Positions 53,946 through 61,243 of a stretch of 64,000 nt of DNA are shown in pieces; the stretch's first letter is position 1; the number at the start of each line of letters is the position of its first letter. Origin of the DNA: CAYVFC01 sp964450715 (GTDB taxonomy: Bacteria; Myxococcota_A; Polyangia; Polyangiales; JAFGIB01). Both the position numbers and the translations under genes were made by a program. Where the stretch lies: positions 62,001 to 126,000 of the forward strand of contig CAYVFC010000003.1 of NCBI GenBank assembly GCA_964450715.1, written 5' to 3'. Below the pieces are notes generated by a model. It was not told where the DNA came from and did not search any database. It saw only the letters and a program-made list of their open reading frames with translations.

Positions 53946-54266
53946 TTACAGCGTGCTGCCGGTCTTGCACCACTTGCCCGGGGTGCCGCCGGTGTCGCAC
54001 TGGAAGCCGGCCGCCGTGCCCCCGGTCTTGCAGCCGTCCTTGCCGGTGGCCGCCCAGCCGGAAACGCAGGCGTCTCCGCCGGCCACCGCGCCGGTCTTGC
54101 ACGATCCGCCGGTCGCCGTGCTGCCCACGTCACAGCTGCCCTCGGTCGGGCTGCCGCCGACCTGACACCTGGCCTGGGCCTGGGCTACCCCGCCCCCCAG
54201 ATCGATCAGCATGGGCGGCTCGTAGGGCAGACCTGGCTCGGGCTTGTTGTCGTCCGATTCGCTCAT
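53946..54266 (-). CDS. Candidate RiPP precursor peptide with seven Cys at 11-residue spacing
   Basis: 106 residues from the ATG at 54266, which overlaps the upstream HPr-kinase-like stop (ATGA) and has GGAGG 8-12 bases upstream. The leader (about 1-30) contains YEPPMLIDLG at residues 15-24, an exact YxxPxLxxxG match, the motif PqqD-type recognition domains bind in lasso-peptide leaders. The core is Gly/Thr/Ala-rich with Cys34, 45, 56, 67, 79, 90 and 100; each is followed by x-(V/T/S)-G (CQVG, CDVG, CKTG, CVSG, CKTG, CDTG, CKTG). It is the last gene of a unit with radical SAM/SPASM, two PqqD-like and an HPr-kinase-like gene. It could yield a multiply thioether-bridged (ranthipeptide- or sactipeptide-like) product; that is inference. 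Confidence 0.8.
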   Translation of the reverse strand: MSESDDNKPEPGLPYEPPMLIDLGGGVAQAQARCQVGGSPTEGSCDVGSTATGGSCKTGAVAGGDACVSGWAATGKDGCKTGGTAAGFQCDTGGTPGKWCKTGSTL

Positions 54267-55084
54267 GGCGTCCCTCCGGAGGAGCACTGTGCCGCCAAGC
54301 GCCAGGCATCGTCGTGCTCCCGGAAGTACAGCTCGTACGAGCATAGCTCATCGCACGCCCGGTGGAAAAGGTCGAAAAGCGAGCGCCTGCTTCGGGGCGA
54401 TAAATGGCGGAAATGGTGGATGTTCCGCAGCAACAAACCGGACAGGGCCTGGCTTCGCTTCAGAACGCGAACCCGGGTCTCGTTGCTCTGCACCAGAAAG
54501 AACAGCGCCCTGGGCCGGATGGGGTCCGGATGTGCCGCCGGTTTCGGCCCGTTGCCCGGGCCCAGCTGGTGATAAGGGGAGGGGAAAACCCGATATCCCT
54601 CGCCGTCCGCGTAAAACAGCGGCGCGTCGTCCGAGAGCACCGAGCAGCCCGGGCTGTTGCGGGCCACCGTGCTCTTGCCCGCACCCGAGTCCCCCAGAAA
54701 CAGATAGGCCTCCGTTTCCCTGGCCAACGCCGCGGCGTGCAGAAAACAGCTGCCGCGTTCGGCTAGAAGCTGGGCCAGCGCGATCCAGAGCAGCTCGTGC
54801 AAAGCCGATAGACACTGCAGCGCGGGTTCCAGAAGGGTGATCCGGCAACGCGACGCAAGCGGATCGAACAGCAGGCGCCCGCGCGGCCTGAGCACTCCGA
54901 TCATTCCCTCCGGCGCGAGATCCGTCAGCTCCTCGGTCGCGCTGACCTCGATCTCGGCCTCGGCTCCGCGCTCGCCCCGGTAGAACCCCTCGAACCAGGC
55001 TTCGCACATGGAAGCCGCCTTGAGGGTATTGTCTGCAAAGGACAGCTTCAGGGGGATTCCGCCGAGCTCTAGCCTTCGTTCCAC
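54263..55084 (-). CDS. HPr-kinase-like protein of a peptide-modification locus
   Basis: 273 residues. Walker A is GDSGAGKST (about 131-139), preceded by CFLHAAALA and followed by VLSDDAPLFY, as in the short HprK-like proteins found in lasso and other RiPP clusters; the HPr(Ser) specificity domain of true HprK is absent. The N-terminal half (RITLLEPALQCLSALHELLW) is less conserved. The role in RiPP loci is not settled; phosphorylation of the precursor has been shown for some lasso relatives. Lies 12 bases after the radical SAM gene. Confidence 0.8.
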   Translation of the reverse strand: MERRLELGGIPLKLSFADNTLKAASMCEAWFEGFYRGERGAEAEIEVSATEELTDLAPEGMIGVLRPRGRLLFDPLASRCRITLLEPALQCLSALHELLWIALAQLLAERGSCFLHAAALARETEAYLFLGDSGAGKSTVARNSPGCSVLSDDAPLFYADGEGYRVFPSPYHQLGPGNGPKPAAHPDPIRPRALFFLVQSNETRVRVLKRSQALSGLLLRNIHHFRHLSPRSRRSLFDLFHRACDELCSYELYFREHDDAWRLAAQCSSGGTP

Positions 55085-55096
55085 CGGAAAGCCGCC

Positions 55097-56185
55097 TCAG
55101 TAGTAGCGCGAGGACGGAAAGAGCCCGGCCTCGTGGTACTGCTGGCAGAGGAAGTAGGGCGCGTACAGATCGCGGGACATGACATAGGCATTGGCCCGGC
55201 AGGAGCCCAGGCACTGGAACTTGAAGATGCAATGGCCGCAGATCCCTCCCAACCTGTCCGGAAGCGATCGACGCAGCTCGTGTAGCAGCGGATGGCTCTT
55301 CCACACCTCTTTTATGGGGGTCTCCCGCAGGTCGCCCAGCCTGAGCGCTTCGATCTGTTGCCCCACGCCGCAGATCGAGTAGTCGCCGCTGGCCAGCACT
55401 CCTAAAATATTGACGATGTGGCACTGGCCGCTGCCGTGCTCGAGTATCTCTGCGAGCGACAGCATGGCCAGGGGAAGATCGAGGCAGACCCTGAGCCCTG
55501 ATGCGCGCGGCCGCATCGTCTCCAGCTGTCCGTATAGCTCCAGTAGCTCGGGGACCTCGAGGTTGTCCCCGCGGGCGAATGCCGCCCGGGCCCTGCCGCA
55601 GGGCTGCAGGGGATTGATCTTGAGCGTGTGCGCGCCGAGCCCTTCGCACAGCGCGACTAGAGCGGGTATCTGCTCCAGGTTGCGGCGCTGAAGCGTCATG
55701 ATGATCTCGAACGACAGCTGGGCGCGACCGAGCAGTTTCAGCCCCTTCAGGCATTTATCGAAGCTACCCTGTACGCCTCGTAGCGCGTCGTGAAGGCCGG
55801 GCTCGGCCGCGTCCAGGCTCACCGACAGGTTCGCGACCGACGACCGGGCCAGCAGCGCGACGCTCCGCTCGTCCAGCAGTACTCCGTTGCTCTCCATGCC
55901 GGCCCGTAACCCCCGGGCGACCAGGAAATCCAGCAGTCCCTCTAGCTCGGGATAGAGCAGGGGCTCTCCGCCGGTGAGCTTTACCCGCTGCAGTCCCAGT
56001 TCGACCGCATCACCGATCACGCGTTCCAGATCGTCGAGGCCGACACAGCGGTCAGCAGCCGCGGCGTCGGACCGCGAATAGCTCGGTGAGATCCAGCAGT
56101 GCGAGCAGCGCAGGTTACAGTCGCCGGTTAGATAGAGATACAGATCGGTGAGCGGCGGGGGGTGGAGCTGCTGCCGGTTATCCAT
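55097..56185 (-). CDS. Second radical SAM/SPASM peptide-modifying enzyme
   Basis: 362 residues. Cys23-x3-Cys27-x2-Cys30 (GDCNLRCSHC) at the same positions as in the enzyme at 51497; VKLTGGEPLLYPEL; ANLSVSLDAAEPGLHDALRG; then SPASM ligands in SGQCHIVN, YSICGVGQ and CGHCIFKFQCLGSC, with the same CxxCx5CxxxC spacing as the other enzyme, and a final FLCQQYHEAGLFP. Expected to act on the adjacent precursor. Start overlaps the preceding PqqD-like gene by 8 bases. Confidence 0.9.
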   Translation of the reverse strand: MDNRQQLHPPPLTDLYLYLTGDCNLRCSHCWISPSYSRSDAAAADRCVGLDDLERVIGDAVELGLQRVKLTGGEPLLYPELEGLLDFLVARGLRAGMESNGVLLDERSVALLARSSVANLSVSLDAAEPGLHDALRGVQGSFDKCLKGLKLLGRAQLSFEIIMTLQRRNLEQIPALVALCEGLGAHTLKINPLQPCGRARAAFARGDNLEVPELLELYGQLETMRPRASGLRVCLDLPLAMLSLAEILEHGSGQCHIVNILGVLASGDYSICGVGQQIEALRLGDLRETPIKEVWKSHPLLHELRRSLPDRLGGICGHCIFKFQCLGSCRANAYVMSRDLYAPYFLCQQYHEAGLFPSSRYY

Positions 56186-56477
56186 CGCGGCTGACCTCGA
56201 CCTCCACCGCCGAGACGAATCCGTTGCGCTCGATCTCGCCCAGGAACGCCAGTAGATCCGCGCGGACGGTCTCGCCGTCGACCGAGGGATAGCTGCGACA
56301 AAAGCTCTCCACCAGCGCCGCCACCTCCCGCGGCTGGTCGAGCAGCAGGAAGGCCTCCCGGGCCGTCCGGTTCATGTACTTCAGGTTGCCCGATTCCGGG
56401 TCAAAGACAAAGGCGCCGTCCCCCTCTTCCCGGTAGACGACTCCCGCGTTGCGCTTCAGTCGCCGCGATCCGTCCAT
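56178..56477 (-). CDS. PqqD-like RRE protein
   Basis: 99 residues from the ATG at 56477. KRNAGVVYREEGDGAFVFDP, GNLKYMNRTAREAFLLLDQP, then a helical VAALVESFCRSYPSVDGETV and LLAFLGEIERNGFV: the PqqD pattern. It overlaps the radical SAM/SPASM gene that follows and begins 2 bases after the preceding Tat-signal gene, so all three are probably translated together. Likely leader-peptide binder of the system. Confidence 0.85.
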   Translation of the reverse strand: MDGSRRLKRNAGVVYREEGDGAFVFDPESGNLKYMNRTAREAFLLLDQPREVAALVESFCRSYPSVDGETVRADLLAFLGEIERNGFVSAVEVEVSRDG

Positions 56478-56479
56478 GG

Positions 56480-56899
56480 TTACAGCTCCAGCAACCCCTT
56501 GCGCTGCAGCATCATCAGGAAACAGTGGCAGTAGGCATAGGCCTGCAGCCCGGAGAAGCCCGCCCGGCGCTGCAGCAGCTCGGCGATCTGCTCGACCGTT
56601 CGCTTGCCGTCGATCCAGCTCCAGATCAGCGCGCCGGTGCGATTGACGGCGCAGGCCGCCGGGCGATCCCTTCCCTCGATGACGACCGAGCCGTCCGGGC
56701 CGCTCGCCCGGACGATCGCCGGGCGCTGGCTGGGAGCCGCCTGCCGGATCTCGCGCCTGCCGGCCCCTTCGGCCTCCCCGCCTGGCGCTGCCAGCGCGCG
56801 CGCCGTTCTCCCCTTCGCCAGCAGGGCGCCGGACGCCAGCCACCCGAGCGATTGCAGAAAGCGCCGCCTGTCGGTGACCTCGAGCTTTTTCGCGACCAT
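56480..56899 (-). CDS. Tat-signal protein with a PqqD-like domain
   Basis: 139 residues. DRRRFLQSLGWLASGALLAK (residues about 10-29) is a twin-arginine-type signal, followed by an Ala/Gly/Arg-rich stretch with ALAAPGG as possible cleavage region. Residues about 66-139 (GSVVIEGRDRPAACAVNRTG, ALIWSWIDGKRTVEQIAELL) match the PqqD fold, ending MMLQRKGLLEL. It is the first gene of the precursor operon, GGGAGATGG at the start. A recognition domain behind an export signal is unexpected, because RiPP maturation happens in the cytoplasm. Confidence 0.75.
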   Translation of the reverse strand: MVAKKLEVTDRRRFLQSLGWLASGALLAKGRTARALAAPGGEAEGAGRREIRQAAPSQRPAIVRASGPDGSVVIEGRDRPAACAVNRTGALIWSWIDGKRTVEQIAELLQRRAGFSGLQAYAYCHCFLMMLQRKGLLEL

Positions 56900-56991
56900 C
56901 TCCCTGCCTCTTGGGACCGAAGCGTTTCGACCTTCAATGGTAGCACGAACCGCGATGGCAAGGCGAACGGGAATGGGGTATAAAGCCGGGC

Positions 56992-57990
56992 GTGAAGCGC
57001 CCCACGCTATCGCTGGTCATTCCCATCTATAACGAGGAAGAGATCCTGCCCGAGCTCGGCAGGCGTCTGAAGGAGCTGTTCGCCGATCTACCCGCGGTGG
57101 GCGACAGCTGGGAGGTGGTGCTGGTCAACGACGGCTCGGTGGACCGATCGCTGCAGCTGTTGCGGGAGCTCGCTCGGGAGGATTCCCGCTTCAAGGTCAT
57201 CTCGTTTTCCCGCAACTTCGGCCACCAGGTCGCCATCACCGCCGGTATAGACCGCGCAGAAGGCGACGCGGTCGTGATCATGGACGCGGACCTGCAGGAT
57301 CCGCCCGAAGTGGTGCGCGAGATGGTGGACCGCTGGCAAGCTGGCCACGATGTAGTCTACGGCGTACGCCGCAGCCGCAGCGGGGAGACCTGGTTCAAGA
57401 AGGTCACCGCCGCCATTTACTACCGGCTGCTCAACACTTTACTGGGGATAGCCATACCGGTCGACACCGGCGACTTCCGTCTGATGGCGCGGCCGGTGGT
57501 CATCGCTCTGCGGGCGCTGAGGGAGCGCCATCGCTTCGTGCGCGGCATGGTGGCCTGGCTGGGCTTCCGGCAGACCGCCGTCTACTACGACCGCGCCGCG
57601 CGCTTCGCCGGCGAGACCAAGTACCCGCTGCGCAAGATGCTCCGCTTCGCGGTGGACGGCATCACCTCCTTCTCGGTCTTTCCTCTGCGCCTGGCCACCT
57701 GGTTGGGAGCGCTGGCGGGCCTGTTGGCGGTGGCCGCCGGGGCCTGGGCCATCTACGTCAAGTTCTACGTGCGCGGGGTGGTTCCCGGCTGGACCACGCT
57801 GATGATGTTCATCGCCTTCGGCTCGGCGGTACAGCTCTTCGTCATCGGGATCCTGGGCGAGTACCTGGGCCGCATCTACGAGGAGATCAAGAGGCGCCCC
57901 TTGTATATCACCGCCGAGGAGATTAACTTCTCGGCCGAAAACCCTCCCTCGCCCGCGCGGTCCTACCCCCCCGTAGAAGCGAATCGCTGA
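56992..57990 (+). CDS. Family 2 glycosyltransferase (polyprenyl-phosphate sugar synthase type)
   Basis: 332 residues from a GTG start. GT2 domain: LSLVIPIYNEEEILPELGRR, VLVNDGSVDRSL, SFSRNFGHQVAITAGIDRAE, IMDADLQDPPEVV and the PVDTGDFRLMARPV motif; then two transmembrane helices (LATWLGALAGLLAVAAGAWA and TLMMFIAFGSAVQLFVIGIL). This is the DPM1/GtrB/ArnC layout, which loads a sugar onto undecaprenyl phosphate for a membrane glycosyltransferase. It precedes a methyltransferase and a polytopic membrane protein. Confidence 0.9.
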   Translation: MKRPTLSLVIPIYNEEEILPELGRRLKELFADLPAVGDSWEVVLVNDGSVDRSLQLLRELAREDSRFKVISFSRNFGHQVAITAGIDRAEGDAVVIMDADLQDPPEVVREMVDRWQAGHDVVYGVRRSRSGETWFKKVTAAIYYRLLNTLLGIAIPVDTGDFRLMARPVVIALRALRERHRFVRGMVAWLGFRQTAVYYDRAARFAGETKYPLRKMLRFAVDGITSFSVFPLRLATWLGALAGLLAVAAGAWAIYVKFYVRGVVPGWTTLMMFIAFGSAVQLFVIGILGEYLGRIYEEIKRRPLYITAEEINFSAENPPSPARSYPPVEANR

Positions 57991-58039
57991 GCCTCCGGGC
58001 GCGTGGCAGAACAACCCCCCATCCCGCCACCCGACCTCG

Positions 58040-58900
58040 ATGACCGGCCCGGACCCGAACAGCGATGAACGCCGCAGACGCGAGGCGGACTTCCACGACC
58101 GCTGGGCGGCCGAGGTCGACGTGGCCTCGGTGCTGGTGGACGAGACCTTCACCTCGGTCACGGCGGTAGAGAACCGTTACATCCTACAGCGGTTCGGCGA
58201 TCTGCGCGGGCTCAGCCTGCTGGACTACGGATGCGGCGCGGCCGAGGGCGGTATCTACCTGGCCAAGCGGGGAGCCCGGGTGGTGGCCGTGGACGTCTCG
58301 CCCGGTTCTCTCGAGCTGGCCCAGCGTCTGGCCGCCTACCACGGCGTACAGATCGAGACGCGGTTGGTGACGGGCGCGGGCATCCCGGCCGAGACCGGCG
58401 AGTTCGACCGGGTCTACGGCAACGGCGTGCTGCACCACGTGCCGCTGCCCGAGACCATGTACGAGCTCGGCCGGGTGATGAACCGGCCCGGCTCCATCGG
58501 ATGTTTTATCGAGCCCTTGCCCTACAACCCGGCCATCGAGGTCTATCGCAAGTTGGCCTCGCAGGTGCGCACCGAGGACGAGCAGCCGCTCTCCTTCGAC
58601 CAGGTCGAGCGGTTCGGCGAGGTTTTTGGCACGGTCGAGCATCGCGAGTTCTGGCTGACCACCCTCTCGGTCTTCTTCAAGTTTTTCCTCGTCGACCGCG
58701 TCAGCCCCAACCAGGAGCGCTACTGGAAGAAGATCTACACGGACGCCGACCGCATCGAGTGGTTCTTCCGCCCCCTGCGCCGGCTCGACGAGCGGCTGCT
58801 TGACCGCTTTCCGGCTCTCGGTCGCTGGAGCTGGACCACCGTCATCTCGCTCAGCGACCCGCGCGCCCGGGGCGAAGCGACGGATCTGCACCATGCGTGA
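58040..58900 (+). CDS. Class I SAM-dependent methyltransferase
   Basis: 286 residues. SAM-binding LSLLDYGCGAAEGGIYLAKR, VVAVDVSPGSLELAQRLA, then FDRVYGNGVLHHVPLPETMY, the Methyltransf_11 pattern. The C-terminal third is helical and may bind a lipid-linked or sugar substrate. Lies 49 bases after the glycosyltransferase gene and overlaps the DUF2079 gene by 8 bases, suggesting a common role in a surface glycan. Confidence 0.88.
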   Translation: MTGPDPNSDERRRREADFHDRWAAEVDVASVLVDETFTSVTAVENRYILQRFGDLRGLSLLDYGCGAAEGGIYLAKRGARVVAVDVSPGSLELAQRLAAYHGVQIETRLVTGAGIPAETGEFDRVYGNGVLHHVPLPETMYELGRVMNRPGSIGCFIEPLPYNPAIEVYRKLASQVRTEDEQPLSFDQVERFGEVFGTVEHREFWLTTLSVFFKFFLVDRVSPNQERYWKKIYTDADRIEWFFRPLRRLDERLLDRFPALGRWSWTTVISLSDPRARGEATDLHHA

Positions 58901-61019
58901 GTCCGAGCCCGCAGCGGAAGCGCCCCGCATCAAGCCCTGGCCCAGGCTCGGCTTCTCGCTGGCCGTGCTCTTCGCGGCCGGGTACTCGCTGGTGCTGTTC
59001 GCGCGGACCATGATGCTCGAGCGGCCGCAGCGCATCGAGTTCATCACCAAGAACGCGCTGGAGCCCAGCCGGCGCTCGCTGTTGACCGCGCTATTCGTAG
59101 GCGGTCTGGTCTGCCTGCTGTTGGCCGCCCTGCTCTCGCTCCGGGGGCGTACGCGGGCCACGGTCATCCTCAATCGCCTGGCCGCCCTGCTGGGGCCGGC
59201 CGTGCTGGCCGGGATGGTACCGGCGCTGTTCCTCTGGGAGTTCGGGCAGAAAGAGCCTATCCGCTACCTGGTGCTGCTGACCGTTTTCGTCCTCTGCCTG
59301 AGGCCGCTGCTGCAGCTCAGCATCAACGCCATCCGGGAGGCGCTGCCGCCGTCCGCGACCGATGGCGCCGGGGTGGACGGCCGCCGGCCCGGCTGGCTTC
59401 AGGCCCCGCACCGCGCCCTGCGCTGGCTGGTGCCCAGCTCCTCTGCTTTCTGCTTCTTCCTGGTCTTCATCGCTTCCTCGGCCTATGCCTGTTACACCTC
59501 TTATTTCACCGTCCTGCGCCACCGGCTGATCCACACGACCGCCTTTGATCTGGGTATCTACGACAACCTGATGTACAACGCCATCGAGGGCGCGTTCTTC
59601 CGCTCCCCGGTGCTGTTCGGACCCGGAGACCAGAGCTACCTGGCCGGTCACGCCGAGTACGCCATGGTGCTGTTCGCGCCGCTGTACGCGCTCAAGCCCC
59701 ACGCCGAGACCCTGCTCATCCTGCAGTCGGCCATGCTGGGTTTCGCGGCGGTGCCGCTCTATCTCTTAGCCGCCACCCGTTTGAAGCCGGTCGGGGCCCT
59801 GCTGCTCGGCCTGGGCTACCTGCTGTTCGCGCCCTTGCACGGGCCCAACTTCTACGACTTCCACTGGTTGCCGCTAGCGATCTTCTTCTACTTCTGGCTC
59901 TTCTACGGCCTGGCCACCCACCGCTACTGGCTGGCGGTGCCCATGGTTCTGGTCCTGCTGGCCATCCGCGAGGACATCGCCGTGGGCATGAGCATCCTGG
60001 GCCTGTTCCTCTTCTTCACCGGCGAGCGGCCCCGCTTCGGGGCCGCGCTGGCCCTGGTCTCCGCGCTCTGGTTCTACGTCAACCGCTTTCACATCATGCC
60101 GGCGGCCGGGACCTGGTGGTTCGAGAACATGTACAAGGAGCTGTTCGCCGACGGCAAGAACAGCTACGCCAGCGTCGTCCGCACCCTGCTCTCCAACCCC
60201 GTCTACAGCGCCACCACGCTGCTGCGCGAGGACAAGCTCGTTTACCTGCTGCACATGCTGGCTCCCCTGGCCTTCCTGCCCGCGCGCCGGGCGGTGCTGC
60301 TGCCGTTGCTGCTGCCGGGAGCGGCCTTCACCCTGTTGACCACCGGATACAAGCCCACCCTGTCCATCTCCTTCCAGTACACCTCGCACTGGATCCCGTT
60401 TCTCTTTCTCGCCGCCGCCATCAGCCTCTGGCTAATGGACCGCGAGGCCAACGGCCGGGTGAAGCGGACCGCCTTTCTGCTGACCTTCTGCCTGGCGCTG
60501 CTCAGCCACAGCTACAACTTCGGCGCCATCCTGCAGCGCGACCACTTCGTCGGGGGCTTCGGGGCCGTCAAATTCGAGATCGACGACAAGGCCAAACGTC
60601 GCTACCAGGACCTGATGGCGCTGGTGAAGCTAGTTCCGCCGAACGCCATTGTGGCCGCCTCCGAGTACATGATCCCCCACCTGTCGGCCCGGAAAAAGGT
60701 CTACACTTTCCGCTACGACTTCGGCCAGGTCGACTACATCTTCATCAGCCGCCGCGAGCTGCACGGCGCCACCCGCAAGCGAATGACGGAAGCCTTCAAG
60801 CGCGACCGCTTCGGCCTGGTCGGCTATACCGGCAAGGAGTTCTACCTCTTCAAGCGAGGCCACGAATCCGACCAGACCGACACGGCCCTGCGCCGGCTGG
60901 GCATCCACCCCAAGGTGCGGAAAGTCGAGCCAGTGCGTAAAGTCGCACCGCCGCCGAAGGTCGCGCCGCCGCGCAAGGCCGAGCAGCCGCTGAAGGTCGC
61001 GCCGAGACCGAAGCGTTGA
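58893..61019 (+). CDS. DUF2079 polytopic membrane protein
   Basis: 708 residues with about 12-14 hydrophobic segments. The DUF2079 core is visible: TTAFDLGIYDNLMYNAIEGA, DQSYLAGHAEYAMVLFAPLY, LLFAPLHGPNFYDFHWLPLA, VLLAIREDIAVGMSILGLFL and FQYTSHWIPFLFLA. The family is thought to be a GT-C-like membrane glycosyltransferase. A basic Pro/Lys/Ala-rich tail with repeats of KVAPPPK ends the chain. Confidence 0.85.
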   Translation: MRESEPAAEAPRIKPWPRLGFSLAVLFAAGYSLVLFARTMMLERPQRIEFITKNALEPSRRSLLTALFVGGLVCLLLAALLSLRGRTRATVILNRLAALLGPAVLAGMVPALFLWEFGQKEPIRYLVLLTVFVLCLRPLLQLSINAIREALPPSATDGAGVDGRRPGWLQAPHRALRWLVPSSSAFCFFLVFIASSAYACYTSYFTVLRHRLIHTTAFDLGIYDNLMYNAIEGAFFRSPVLFGPGDQSYLAGHAEYAMVLFAPLYALKPHAETLLILQSAMLGFAAVPLYLLAATRLKPVGALLLGLGYLLFAPLHGPNFYDFHWLPLAIFFYFWLFYGLATHRYWLAVPMVLVLLAIREDIAVGMSILGLFLFFTGERPRFGAALALVSALWFYVNRFHIMPAAGTWWFENMYKELFADGKNSYASVVRTLLSNPVYSATTLLREDKLVYLLHMLAPLAFLPARRAVLLPLLLPGAAFTLLTTGYKPTLSISFQYTSHWIPFLFLAAAISLWLMDREANGRVKRTAFLLTFCLALLSHSYNFGAILQRDHFVGGFGAVKFEIDDKAKRRYQDLMALVKLVPPNAIVAASEYMIPHLSARKKVYTFRYDFGQVDYIFISRRELHGATRKRMTEAFKRDRFGLVGYTGKEFYLFKRGHESDQTDTALRRLGIHPKVRKVEPVRKVAPPPKVAPPRKAEQPLKVAPRPKR

Positions 61020-61243
61020 TGCGCGGTCGATCGGGGCTCGGGCTCACTTCTGACGTTGCGGTCCGGGGCTACCGATCTCGACGAGGACGAGATGTGCCAA
61101 GGTGGCCCGATCAGGACATTTTCGTCGTACCGAAAGCGGTAGCGTGATCGGCAACGAATCCTTCCGGGATTACGATCTGGTAACGAAACGGGGAGCGAAA
61201 CCGCTCGTCAAAGCCCGGCACGAACATTGCTAAGATCGTCGGT

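Noticed and set aside
53946..56899. Lasso-peptide cluster
   Set aside because: There is a lasso-type leader motif and an HPr-kinase-like gene, but no cyclase or leader protease, and radical SAM enzymes are present instead.
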